Shown: positions 46,569-54,849 of the stretch, piece after piece
Numbering within the stretch: position 1 is the stretch's first letter
Layout of the letters: every line of letters begins with the position of its first letter
Assembly (NCBI RefSeq): GCF_039543225.1
Contig: NZ_BAABJI010000001.1
Location: 399,193 to 463,192 of the forward strand
Length of the DNA: 64,000 nt
Direction of reading: 5' to 3'
Source of the DNA: Mucilaginibacter defluvii
Lineage (GTDB): Bacteria > Bacteroidota > Bacteroidia > Sphingobacteriales > Sphingobacteriaceae
Notes under the pieces: generated by a model
What the model was told of the DNA's origin: nothing
Databases searched by the model: none
The model's input: the letters and a program-made list of their open reading frames with translations, nothing else
Position numbers and translations under genes: made by a program

Positions 46569-47969
46569 TTACTCTTTACTCATCCTTACTAGTTTAGGCA
46601 TAAACCTGCCCTGAACATCTACCAGCGCGTGTTGGGCTTCCATCACTTTATCAATGTTTTTATAAGCCTGCGGATTCTCTTCCACGCTGCCGCCAATAAG
46701 CGTTACATCAGCATTTGCGAGCAGCTTTTTCAGGCCCGAAACCGTCATGCTGTTTTTTGCTTTTTGCCTGCTCATGGCCCGGCCCGCGCCGTGCGATGCA
46801 GAGTACAATGCATCGCCTATACCTTTACCAGCCACCAGGTAAGCGGGTGTAGTCATGCTACCGGGAATAATGCCCATTTCACCGGCATGGGCAGGTGTGG
46901 CGCCTTTGCGATGTATAATTGCCTCGCGGCCGTCGGCTAGTTTATCCTTCCAGGCAAAGTTGTGATGGTTCTCAATAACAGTTAGCGGCTTTAAACCCAA
47001 TGCTTTTAACAGGTTTGCGTGTATACGCTCGTGGCAAGCCCGCGCGTAATCTCCGGCCAGGGTCATGGCAAGCCAGTATTCCTGCCCGGCTTCGGTATCC
47101 ATATCCAGCCAGGCTAATGGCTGCGCATGGCGCGGCAGTTTACAGGTATTCATGGCCAGCTGGGTATAGTGCTTGGCAATAGCCGCGCCTAAACCCCGGC
47201 TGCCTGAATGCGAAAGCAAGGCCACATACTTTTTAGCGGGCAGCCCCAAAGTGTTATCGGCGGCAAGCTCAATCGTACCAAACTCCACAAAGTGGTTGCC
47301 GTTGCCTGATGTACCCAACTGCCTCACCGCCTTACCGTGCAATGGCCGCAGAAACGGAAGTTCACGAAACACCGGGCTATCCAATACCTCATGTTCCTGC
47401 CTTACGTCAAGCCCGCCTTCCATCCCAAAATGGGTATGGTTTTTTAGCGCTTGTTTTACCTGGTAGGCATAGCGGTTAAAAAAACTCTCGCTTTCATCCA
47501 CAATAGATAAGGCCATGCGGCAGCCAATATCCATACCTACGGCATACGGTATCACCGCGTTATCAGTAGCCAGCACACCGCCAATTGGCAAACCGAAACC
47601 CATATGGGCATCAGGCATAAGCGTTCCCTGTAAGCTAACCGGCAATTGCATGGCCAGTTCCATTTGCGTATGCGCCGCGGCTTCAATGTTGCGGGCACCG
47701 TAAGTTTTATAGGGTTGCGGCTGTTGCCGTAGTTCATGCACCGTAAATGCCGCCTCTTCGGGTTTCCCTATTATTTTTTCGGCTATTTTGCACGCCACCA
47801 CGTCATTGAGGTATTGCTCGGGCCGCTGTAAAATATCAGTCAGCAGGCTAAGCAACTGTCCGTTGGTATGGTGTTTAAAATGTTTTGAAGCTATATTGAT
47901 CACCAAACTACGCAGCTGATTATCGGTATAGCCAATTTTGCTTAAATCTTTTGTTTTTAAATTGCCCAT
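46569..47969 (-). CDS. rtcB: RNA-splicing ligase RtcB family (PrfH-linked RtcB2 type)
   Basis: 466 residues. RtcB active-site features: VGMDIGCRMAL (metal-binding Asp and Cys), GTSGNGNHFVEFG, SHSGSRGLGAAIAKHY and YSASHGAGRAMSR (the guanylylated His region). The DIGCR variant in place of DIGCG and the coupling to prfH indicate the RtcB2 subgroup. It joins 2',3'-cyclic-phosphate or 3'-phosphate ends to 5'-OH ends using GTP and Mn. First gene of the operon, with a promoter candidate about 400 bases upstream. The usual archease partner is not visible. Confidence 0.94.
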   Translation of the reverse strand: MGNLKTKDLSKIGYTDNQLRSLVINIASKHFKHHTNGQLLSLLTDILQRPEQYLNDVVACKIAEKIIGKPEEAAFTVHELRQQPQPYKTYGARNIEAAAHTQMELAMQLPVSLQGTLMPDAHMGFGLPIGGVLATDNAVIPYAVGMDIGCRMALSIVDESESFFNRYAYQVKQALKNHTHFGMEGGLDVRQEHEVLDSPVFRELPFLRPLHGKAVRQLGTSGNGNHFVEFGTIELAADNTLGLPAKKYVALLSHSGSRGLGAAIAKHYTQLAMNTCKLPRHAQPLAWLDMDTEAGQEYWLAMTLAGDYARACHERIHANLLKALGLKPLTVIENHHNFAWKDKLADGREAIIHRKGATPAHAGEMGIIPGSMTTPAYLVAGKGIGDALYSASHGAGRAMSRQKAKNSMTVSGLKKLLANADVTLIGGSVEENPQAYKNIDKVMEAQHALVDVQGRFMPKLVRMSKE

Positions 47970-48372
47970 GTGAGGGTATGATTTTAAAATCCGGTCGGTA
48001 TATTTTCTTAGTTACCTCTCCGGATGATTTTAAACGCAATTTGTATGTACAGGGCGGCAGCATCTCTGTTAAGGATGAATGCGGATATACCTGCACACTG
48101 CAATTGCGTGTCGACTAAATAAATTGATTTAATTACGGGTTTTATTCATCCCGTGGATGGGATATACCCTTTCATGGTGCTACAGCAACCATACTAACAG
48201 GCAGGCCAAATATTTAACCGGTTGCATAAATGGCAACATCAGCTAAGCGTTTTCAAAAAATAAAAACAGGGAATGCGGCGGCCGGTCAGGCTTTAGGCGA
48301 AAGGGGCGATATGTGAATAAATTCAGTCATGATTCCTTGATATTTAAAAAGTTAACAGATCAGGAATTGATG
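47970..48372 (-). other. Long leader of the rtcB-prfH operon / intergenic region
   Basis: About 400 bases separate the promoter-like boxes from the rtcB ATG. On the minus strand I see no long ORF and only short palindromes (for example ATCCC/GGGAT near 48148-48163). On the plus strand there is a 46-codon ORF (47978-48118) of unknown value. The length is unusual for Bacteroidota, where leaders are normally short. Confidence 0.4.
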
Positions 48373-48405
48373 CAAAGGTAAGATAAAACAAATAATATCT
48401 GCAAA
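48373..48405 (-). promoter_or_regulatory. Candidate promoter of rtcB-prfH
   Basis: On the minus strand: TTTG (48402-48405), a 21-base spacer, then TACCTTTG (48373-48380). Both match the Bacteroidota -33/-7 consensus at near-normal spacing. Confidence 0.55.
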
Positions 48406-48531
48406 TTAATTAACAGGTACATCATTAAAGCCAGTTTATGGCGTTATGGTGAGCGGGCAGTAATAATCTGATTGTTATCTTTATCTTTACGGTTCATAAA
48501 CTTTAAATCACAATTAATTACCATTATATAA

Positions 48532-49950
48532 ATGCATAATAAAAAGCGGGTGTTGTTTTACCTGGTGGATGGAGCTCACAGCGAAATAATGCCCGAGCTG
48601 ATAGCCAATGGCACCCTACCTAATATAAAACGTATAATTGATGAGGGCACTTACCGCAAGGCTACCAGTTGTTTCCCGTCAACTACAGGCCCCGCCTATC
48701 TGCCGTTTTTGACGGGGCACTATCCCGGCACTATGGGCATTACCGGTATACGCTGGTTTGATAAGCAGGAGTTTAAACGCAGCCGCTGGAACAAAATGGC
48801 CATGCGCTCGTATTGCGGACCCGAAGCTGCTTTTTTTAACACGGACATGCCGGCAGATAAGCCTACGCTTTTTGAGCTGATGGGTGAATCGTATAATCTG
48901 TACAACATGATCACCCGTAATGTTAAGGATGAGTATGATCTGGGTAAAAAGGGCAAAGGCTTGCTATACACCCGTGCGCACTTTTGGAAACACCATCACC
49001 CGGTAGATCACCAGGGGCATCAACGCGTGATGGAGATGCTGCAATCGGGTAAGGATTTTGATTTTCTTTTCGCGGTGTTCCCGAGTGTCGACTGGGATTC
49101 GCATTACCACCACGTGCGCGACGAACGTACCATTGAGGCTTATAAAATAGTAGATAACAGCTTGGGCGAAGTGCGTGCGCTGCTGCAAAAACAAGGCAAA
49201 TGGGATGATACCCTTTTTGTGCTGACGTCAGACCATGGCCTTACCCCAACGCACACCCATTTGGATGTGGGCGACTGGTTCACCAACAACGGCCTTAAAT
49301 CGGTTTATTATCCGGTTATCTGGAAAAGTAACCCAAAGTCAGCGGTGATGATATCAGGTAACTCCTTTGGCGCGGTACATTTGCTTGACCATAAAGGCGA
49401 CTATGTGCTGCGCGAAAAGCAGATATTTGAGCTGATGGGCAAGGAGCGCTTTGATAAATTATTGAATGAGAACGCCATCGACTTTTCCACTTATCGTGGC
49501 GAAGCTGAGAATACCTATTATGTGCACAACCGGAACGGGCGCGCGCTGATCAGGAAAGAAGGGGAGACCTACAGCTACCGCCCTGAAACTGCCGACACGC
49601 TTAAACTGGGCGGCGATGTTATGGTAACCGGTCATCGTGCAGCATTGGAAGCGACGTTTGAAGGCGAATACCCGGATGCGCTGTTCCAGATCCATCAATT
49701 GTTTCAAAGCCGCCGGGCGGGCGATATTGTATTAAGCGCCAGCCTGGGGCATGATCTGCGCGACTTTTGGGAATACCCGGAGCACGTAGGCTCGCATGGT
49801 TCGCTGCACAGGCTGCATATGCATGTGCCGCTTATTTATAATCAAAAAAACTGGGCCACGCATCCGGCCCGCACTGCCGACCTTTTCAATACCATTTTGA
49901 AATGGAAAGGCATCACCCCACAATCATCTCAAGGCGAACCGCTATTTTAA
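48532..49950 (+). CDS. Alkaline phosphatase superfamily phosphodiesterase
   Basis: 472 residues with type I phosphodiesterase/nucleotide pyrophosphatase features: FYLVDGAHSE (first metal Asp), the nucleophile Thr in CFPSTTGPAYLPFLTG, SVDWDSHYHH, LTSDHGLTPTHTH and VGSHGSLH (metal ligands). No signal peptide is visible, so it appears cytosolic, which is less usual for the family. It is followed 3 bases later by an integral membrane protein of the LPG-synthase/flippase type, suggesting joint handling of a phosphodiester head group or lipid (inference). Confidence 0.87.
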   Translation: MHNKKRVLFYLVDGAHSEIMPELIANGTLPNIKRIIDEGTYRKATSCFPSTTGPAYLPFLTGHYPGTMGITGIRWFDKQEFKRSRWNKMAMRSYCGPEAAFFNTDMPADKPTLFELMGESYNLYNMITRNVKDEYDLGKKGKGLLYTRAHFWKHHHPVDHQGHQRVMEMLQSGKDFDFLFAVFPSVDWDSHYHHVRDERTIEAYKIVDNSLGEVRALLQKQGKWDDTLFVLTSDHGLTPTHTHLDVGDWFTNNGLKSVYYPVIWKSNPKSAVMISGNSFGAVHLLDHKGDYVLREKQIFELMGKERFDKLLNENAIDFSTYRGEAENTYYVHNRNGRALIRKEGETYSYRPETADTLKLGGDVMVTGHRAALEATFEGEYPDALFQIHQLFQSRRAGDIVLSASLGHDLRDFWEYPEHVGSHGSLHRLHMHVPLIYNQKNWATHPARTADLFNTILKWKGITPQSSQGEPLF

Positions 49951-49953
49951 ACC

Positions 49954-51051
49954 ATGCAAACTAACCCCACCACACCAGCCACCGCCGAAGAAGATAAGCA
50001 GCCTGAAAAAGAATCGGTATTTAATAAACAGCTGATTATCAAGGGCTCGTTATGGTTCGCGTTGATTACCATTATCACCATCGCGGGTATATTCTTTTAT
50101 AATAATACCGGCGATGCGGTAAAAGCGCTTTCACACATATCAGGTAAGTATATAGTAATATGCCTGCTTATGCTGTTTGTTGACCTGATGCTGGGCGGCT
50201 GGCGTAACCATATTTACATACAAAAACTGGCACCCGGCGTATCGCAATGGGTGAGTTTTAAGGCTAATGTAGCCAATATGTTTATGGGCGCAGTAACACC
50301 CGCGCATGGGGGGGCAGGACCGGCGCAAATTTATGTGTACACCAGCAATGGGGTCACTTTTATTGATGCCTTCGCGATAAGCCTTATCAACATGGGCGCT
50401 ACGTTGATATTTATGCCCGCTGCCGGCTTTATAGCCATTATGCTGATGGATACCAGCTACGTAAGCGGTATAGTGCCGGCCATGCTGCAGTATGGCTTTA
50501 TCTTCTTCCTCCTGTTTTTGGTAGCTTTTTTATTAGCGTTTTGGAAACCCACGTGGATAGGTGCCGCCATTAAGCAAATAGCCGTTCTGCTCTCCAAAAT
50601 AATCCCGAAGAAAAAAGAGAATTTGTATAGATGGGCTGAAAAATCAGGCGCTAATATAGCACGTTATCAGCAAACCTGTAGTGTAATATTGAAGCAAAAC
50701 CCCTGGCTGTTTCCGTTAAGCATACTGATAACTACCGTACTTTATTTAAACAAGTACTGTTTACAGTATGTGATATTGCTGGGCCTGGGTATTAACACCA
50801 GTTTGGTACAGGTTATTTCTATACAGATATTGATCCAGTTCATGATCTACTTTGCGCCGAGCCCGGGTGGCAGCGGCTTTGCTGAGGTGGGCATATCGGT
50901 ATTATTCGGCAAAATAGTGCCTAAAACCGCCATACCGATCTTTACGTTGCTGCAACGCTCGTTCCTGCTGTTCATTCCGGCTATGGTAGGGGCTTATGTG
51001 GTAATCAGCCTGCTGCGCAGGCAATCCGTAAAATATTCGGCTGATAATTAA
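49954..51051 (+). CDS. Lysylphosphatidylglycerol synthase TM-region/UPF0104-type membrane protein
   Basis: 365 residues with about 8 membrane helices after a charged N-terminus of 30 residues. The family core GGWRNHIYIQKLAPGVSQWV, then MFMGAVTPAHGGAGPAQIYV and APSPGGSGFAEVGISVLFG, matches the flippase-like half of MprF without its synthase domain. It may translocate a lipid or modified lipid at the inner membrane. It is co-transcribed with the phosphodiesterase and followed by a strong terminator. Confidence 0.88.
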   Translation: MQTNPTTPATAEEDKQPEKESVFNKQLIIKGSLWFALITIITIAGIFFYNNTGDAVKALSHISGKYIVICLLMLFVDLMLGGWRNHIYIQKLAPGVSQWVSFKANVANMFMGAVTPAHGGAGPAQIYVYTSNGVTFIDAFAISLINMGATLIFMPAAGFIAIMLMDTSYVSGIVPAMLQYGFIFFLLFLVAFLLAFWKPTWIGAAIKQIAVLLSKIIPKKKENLYRWAEKSGANIARYQQTCSVILKQNPWLFPLSILITTVLYLNKYCLQYVILLGLGINTSLVQVISIQILIQFMIYFAPSPGGSGFAEVGISVLFGKIVPKTAIPIFTLLQRSFLLFIPAMVGAYVVISLLRRQSVKYSADN

Positions 51052-51076
51052 GATTATGAAACATCAGCAAACCATA

Positions 51077-51114
51077 AAAGCGTTGACAGATTAAAATCTG
51101 CCAACGCTTTTTTT
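51077..51114 (+). terminator. Terminator after the UPF0104-type gene
   Basis: Stem AAAGCGTTG-a-CAGATT / AATCTG-c-CAACGCTTT followed by a T7 run, 26 bases after the stop. Confidence 0.9.
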
Positions 51115-51171
51115 GGTATTAAGAAGATATATATTCCCCAATATTCGCTGCAGCAACACTTAAATTATTGC

Positions 51172-51948
51172 TTATGACACCACCGGCAGCGAACCGCCGT
51201 CAATGGCGTAAATTGTGCCGGTAAGGTAAGCGGCAGATGGTGATACCAGAAAGTGGACAAGCTGAGCAACTTCTTCCGGCTCGGCCATGCGGCCCATTGG
51301 TATGCCACCTGTTTGCGCCATCAGTTGTTTCATTCCCTCTTCCGGTGTTATACCCGCCGAGGCTGCATAATCATTTAAAAACTTCACCATCGGTTCTGTC
51401 CTGGTAGCACCGGGTGAAACAGTCAATACACGCACACCTTTGTCGGCCAGTTCTGTAGCCAGGGCTTTGCTGTAACTGTTTAATGCGGCCTTAGATACGG
51501 CGTAGGCCATATTTAAATTCCATAAGGCCTGTTTCCCGGCAACTGAAGAGATATGGATAATTACGCCGCTTTTTTGTTCGATCATTTGCGGCAGTAAAAT
51601 CCTGTCCAGCCGGATAGCGGCGATGAGGTTCAGGTCAAGCTCCTGGTGCCAGTGCGCGTCGGTAAGCGTGCTGTGGCCGCCGCCGGGCGTGGTGAGTCCG
51701 CCAACGTTATTAATCAGTATATCAATACCGCCAAACGTGTTCTCTATCTCATTAGCCAGCGCGGTTACCTGGTCGGAGTTAGTTAAATCCGCAGCGATAA
51801 AATGGTGAGTAGTTTCGTCGGGTTTTGTGCGGGCGCTAACAATAACCGTTGCGCCTGCGGCGGCTAACTCGTCGGCAATTGCTTTACCAATACCTTTGGT
51901 ACCACCTGTAACCAGGGCTCTTTTTCCTTTGAGATCTTTCAATTCCAT
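51172..51948 (-). CDS. Short-chain dehydrogenase/reductase (SDR)
   Basis: 258 residues, classical SDR. The NAD(P)-binding motif TGGTKGIGKAIADEL lies at about 16-30; NNVGG, the catalytic Ser in IHISSVAG and AYAVSKAALNSYSKA (Tyr-x3-Lys) follow. VRVLTVSPGATRTEP precedes the C-terminal substrate loop. The substrate is unknown. It lies directly downstream of the tetR gene on the same strand. A perfect palindrome matching the one ahead of tetR sits 14 bases before its ATG, so it is very likely under that regulator's control. Confidence 0.93.
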   Translation of the reverse strand: MELKDLKGKRALVTGGTKGIGKAIADELAAAGATVIVSARTKPDETTHHFIAADLTNSDQVTALANEIENTFGGIDILINNVGGLTTPGGGHSTLTDAHWHQELDLNLIAAIRLDRILLPQMIEQKSGVIIHISSVAGKQALWNLNMAYAVSKAALNSYSKALATELADKGVRVLTVSPGATRTEPMVKFLNDYAASAGITPEEGMKQLMAQTGGIPMGRMAEPEEVAQLVHFLVSPSAAYLTGTIYAIDGGSLPVVS

Positions 51949-51962
51949 GATTTGTGTGTTTG

Positions 51963-51990
51963 ATATTCTGAAACAAATGTTTCAGAATAT
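51963..51990. promoter_or_regulatory. TetR-type operator ahead of the SDR gene
   Basis: Perfect inverted repeat ATATTCTGAAACA-AA-TGTTTCAGAATAT. Its core TCTGAAAC-N4-GTTTCAGA is the same, with the same spacing, as the palindrome at 52599-52624 ahead of tetR. Confidence 0.82.
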
Positions 51991-52000
51991 ATTAAAAAAA

Positions 52001-52579
52001 TTATTTAGTTAATTGTTTAATAAAATACTCTGCCATGCGTTTAATCTTGACCGGATCCTTATGCAGGATATAGGATTCGTACCAGCCGGCCCAGGCGCTG
52101 TTAAAATAATCGGCCAATAATCCCGGGTCTTCATCGGCGTGGATTTCGCCTTTGTCCATAGCTTTTTTAATCAAGTCATGCAGAAACCGGTACGAACGCT
52201 GATCGTCGGCTGCCAGTATTTGCTTTACCCGCTCATCATTAGTAGCTACCTCGAACGCGCTTTTTACGGCCATGCAGCTGTCCTCGCCATTGATGATGAT
52301 GTTCACCGCTTCGTGAATATAATCCACCAACACGGCTAAGGGCGACCTTTTGCTTGCCAGGCGTTTGTCCCAATCCTGTTTCCTGATATCTGTATAATGC
52401 TGTACGCAACGTACAAACAACTCCTGCTTATCACCGATGGTGTTATACAGGCTGCTGCTGTTGATCTGCATAGCCTCGGTGAGGTCGCGAAGTGATGTAG
52501 CGTTATAGCCCTTCTTCCAGAAAACCTCCATCGCTTTCCGGATAGCTTCAGCTTCGTTAAATTCTACATTCCTTGCCAT
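52001..52579 (-). CDS. TetR/AcrR-family regulator of the SDR unit
   Basis: 192 residues. The HTH region is AMEVFWKKGYNATSLRDLTE, then SSLYNTIGDKQELFVR. The group with a Cys-containing ligand domain (GEDSCMAVKSAFEVA) commonly controls an adjacent oxidoreductase in response to reactive compounds (family knowledge). The gene is flanked by two identical-core operators, indicating autoregulation and control of the SDR. The ATG at 52579 lies only 8 bases after the -7 box, so the mRNA may be nearly leaderless. Confidence 0.93.
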   Translation of the reverse strand: MARNVEFNEAEAIRKAMEVFWKKGYNATSLRDLTEAMQINSSSLYNTIGDKQELFVRCVQHYTDIRKQDWDKRLASKRSPLAVLVDYIHEAVNIIINGEDSCMAVKSAFEVATNDERVKQILAADDQRSYRFLHDLIKKAMDKGEIHADEDPGLLADYFNSAWAGWYESYILHKDPVKIKRMAEYFIKQLTK

Positions 52580-52586
52580 TACGATG

Positions 52587-52594
52587 CAAAGGTA
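52587..52594 (-). promoter_or_regulatory. -7 box of tetR
   Basis: Minus strand TACCTTTG, an exact TAnnTTTG match. The operator at 52599-52624 begins 5 bases upstream and covers the spacer/-33 region, which would let bound regulator block RNA polymerase. Confidence 0.65.
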
Positions 52595-52598
52595 AATA

Positions 52599-52624
52599 AA
52601 ATCTGAAACGTCTGTTTCAGATTT
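52599..52624. promoter_or_regulatory. TetR-type operator ahead of tetR
   Basis: Inverted repeat AAATCTGAAAC-GTCT-GTTTCAGATTT with perfect 11-bp arms. It shares its core and 4-base spacer with the operator at 51963-51990. Confidence 0.82.
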
Positions 52625-52661
52625 GTGTCATAAGCAGCAGTAACAGGTTATGATGCGCATC

Positions 52662-53018
52662 TCAAAAAAGGTAAGGTATATATATGATCAGAGCGCATAT
52701 AACGGCAAATACGCAAATGATCAGCACGGCGCCCGAAGCAATATCCTTTACCTGTCCGATAAGCAGATCTTGTTCTTTAGTTACGCGGTCGGCCAGCTTT
52801 TCGATGGCCGTATTGAAAAGTTCTGCCATCCAGGCTAAGCCAATCAGCATAAGCGTGATGAGCCATGCCGTGCGATCGACGTTAAGCAGGCTGTTTGTCA
52901 GGATCACCGCAATAGCAGCAACAAAGTGGAAAATCATGTTGGGTTCACTACGAAACGCTAACCAAATTCCGTTAACGGAGTACCGGTAGCCTGCCAAATG
53001 TTTTTTAATGATATTCAT
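52662..53018 (-). CDS. dgkA: Diacylglycerol kinase family (DgkA-like) membrane kinase
   Basis: 118 residues with three membrane helices and the family signature AWMAELFNTAIEKLADR. An amphipathic N-terminus (HLAGYRYSVNGIWLAFRSEP) matches DgkA/undecaprenol kinase. It phosphorylates diacylglycerol or undecaprenol at the inner membrane; the sequence does not decide which. It is the last gene of a minus-strand cluster with a VanZ-like membrane protein and a methyltransferase. Confidence 0.92.
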   Translation of the reverse strand: MNIIKKHLAGYRYSVNGIWLAFRSEPNMIFHFVAAIAVILTNSLLNVDRTAWLITLMLIGLAWMAELFNTAIEKLADRVTKEQDLLIGQVKDIASGAVLIICVFAVICALIIYIPYLF

Positions 53019-53025
53019 GCCGCTT

Positions 53026-53529
53026 CTATTTAAAAACGTGTGCTAAGTAAACGATGCCGTAACTGATTAAACAGACCAGCGTTTTTGAGTTTAACGAAGT
53101 AAATATATGCTGCTTTTCCTCTTTGGGGTTAAAATTGTAACAGCCAAACAGCCAAAACAAAACCGACATGCCAATGTCCATCCAATCAAAACGGCCGTTA
53201 GTTACATGGATCATTTGCAATATCTCCAACGAAAGGCAAAACAGTAATGGCATGTACAGGCAGTTGAAGCGCCTGCCAAATATTATAAAATGGTAAGGTT
53301 TAGAAGTTAGTGTTATGCAAAATATCCATAAGCCCTCGGGTAATGAATATACCACTATGTTATTTAAAGGCAGCGCGTTTACAACAATAGCTTTTATATG
53401 TGTATACGTTTCAACCGAAATCAGCCAAATTAAAAGCTGGTTCACCAAGGTCTTTTCCGTTCGGTAAAACAGATAGATAAACAGGCTTATAAGCAGCGCT
53501 GTAGTTATCAAAGCATATTGCTTTCTCAT
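53026..53529 (-). CDS. VanZ-like multi-pass membrane protein
   Basis: 167 residues with four or five hydrophobic helices (about 5-22, 60-77, 92-110, 128-146). The motifs VYSLPEGLWIFCITL and GRFDWMDIGMSVLFWLFG recall the VanZ-like superfamily, where conserved acidic/Trp positions sit at helix ends. Similarity is weak. It overlaps the methyltransferase gene by 4 bases (ATGA-type coupling) and is 7 bases from dgkA, so all three are co-expressed. Function unknown. Confidence 0.65.
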   Translation of the reverse strand: MRKQYALITTALLISLFIYLFYRTEKTLVNQLLIWLISVETYTHIKAIVVNALPLNNIVVYSLPEGLWIFCITLTSKPYHFIIFGRRFNCLYMPLLFCLSLEILQMIHVTNGRFDWMDIGMSVLFWLFGCYNFNPKEEKQHIFTSLNSKTLVCLISYGIVYLAHVFK

Positions 53530-54116
53530 GGTTTTTGGTAAATAAGCAGTTTGAAATACGATGCGATACCCAGGTTGATCTGCTTTCTTAATTCGAATTT
53601 TTTTATTGCCGGTATATCCTCTATGCGGAAAACGGATTTAAAATGGAGAAGCTTAGCGATCTGTTGAAAACTTTGGTCAATGTATCTAAGCCAATTATCA
53701 GTTGTAAAATGATTGAGGATAAATACTTGCCCGCCGGGTTTCAATACGCGGTAAGCTTCAGCCAATAGCAACTGCGGGTTATTTACAACTGCAATAACAT
53801 GCGATAATACGACGTAATCAAATGCCTCATCACTGAATTTAATCGCTTCGCCGCTCATTTCCAAAATACTAATATTGCCCGATCTGTTTTTGCGGGCGGT
53901 CTCCAGCATCGTTGCAGAGGTGTCAATGCCGGTAATTTCATGTTTTTTGTAGTGCTTAAAGTGTGCCCCGTTCCCAACGCCAATCTCCAGCAACTTGCCA
54001 ATGGGCATAGCGTTAACCTCTTTAAACAGTACGGTTTTTTGAGGTTTCAGAAATACATCTACAATAGGGTACAGGAAGGAAAAGTAATTGTAAAAAGCAG
54101 CAGTTTTTTTACTCAT
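53526..54116 (-). CDS. Class I SAM-dependent methyltransferase (phospholipid-type)
   Basis: 196 residues. Motif I is LLEIGVGNGAHFKHY (about residue 41), with GIDTSATMLETAR, YVVLSHVIAVV and AYRVLKPGGQVFILNHF following. The pattern resembles bacterial phosphatidylethanolamine N-methyltransferases (PmtA), and the nearby DAG kinase supports a lipid role. Small-molecule or quinone methylation is possible too. First gene of the three-gene coupled unit, 25 bases after the DoxX-like gene. Confidence 0.83.
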   Translation of the reverse strand: MSKKTAAFYNYFSFLYPIVDVFLKPQKTVLFKEVNAMPIGKLLEIGVGNGAHFKHYKKHEITGIDTSATMLETARKNRSGNISILEMSGEAIKFSDEAFDYVVLSHVIAVVNNPQLLLAEAYRVLKPGGQVFILNHFTTDNWLRYIDQSFQQIAKLLHFKSVFRIEDIPAIKKFELRKQINLGIASYFKLLIYQKP

Positions 54117-54141
54117 CTTATTAAAGCGGCAAGTTGTATCT

Positions 54142-54849
54142 TTATTTTTTTTGTTTTAAAGCGCGCTCGTAATCTTTTAAGCTCTTATCCAAATCCTGCC
54201 CGTTATTGTGTATCGATTCGCAGAATACCTTGCACGCCTCAGGGTTCTCGCTATCGTCGCATTGTGTTTCGCAATCAACCTGTGTATTGCGTGGCATAAG
54301 TTTGTACAAGTGCGTAACGGTAAAGCCAACAGCCAAAAAAGTGGCGATAACAACGGCGAAGAATAGTTTCGGAAAACGGCTATTCTGCACCGGCCGGACG
54401 AACGGCGGGTTATTGAACGGGAAAATATATTTAATCCTTTCGTAATGCCAGCAGAGCAGGTATATGCAGGCAATAACCATTAAGGGCGCCGTAAGTAAGG
54501 AGCCTTCAAACCTGACCGCGAATGAAAGGATACAAATATTCAGGATAATGGGCAAATAGAGCAAGGTGCCCAGTAAAACGGTACGTGGAATGAGCAATAA
54601 CAAGGCAGCCAGTACTTGTGCATAGCCTATAAAAGTGTAATAATAACCCGTATGGTGCAGCGCTTCGAGGTAGTGGCCCATTGGTTGATTATTATGCAGA
54701 TCGGTAAAGCGCTCCCCGATGATCTTCACATACCCTGCGGGTAAAAACCCCGCAGCGAGCGCCAATCGGGTAAATGTTGTGAAATAGCGCATCCATCGGT
54801 TGGCTCTGGCCCTGTAATGAAGGGCATCTAATTTTACAGCTAATGTCAT
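54142..54849 (-). CDS. DoxX-like membrane protein
   Basis: 235 residues with about four membrane helices in the first 145 residues (LALAAGFLPAGYVKIIGERF, IGYAQVLAALLLLIPR, LGTLLYLPIILNICIL), the DoxX-family pattern. A further helix follows near 172-190 and then a hydrophilic Cys-containing tail (DCETQCDDSENPEACKVFCE) with four Cys, probably periplasmic. DoxX proteins are linked to redox or sulfur chemistry in some bacteria. It lies upstream of the lipid cluster on the same strand. Confidence 0.78.
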   Translation of the reverse strand: MTLAVKLDALHYRARANRWMRYFTTFTRLALAAGFLPAGYVKIIGERFTDLHNNQPMGHYLEALHHTGYYYTFIGYAQVLAALLLLIPRTVLLGTLLYLPIILNICILSFAVRFEGSLLTAPLMVIACIYLLCWHYERIKYIFPFNNPPFVRPVQNSRFPKLFFAVVIATFLAVGFTVTHLYKLMPRNTQVDCETQCDDSENPEACKVFCESIHNNGQDLDKSLKDYERALKQKK

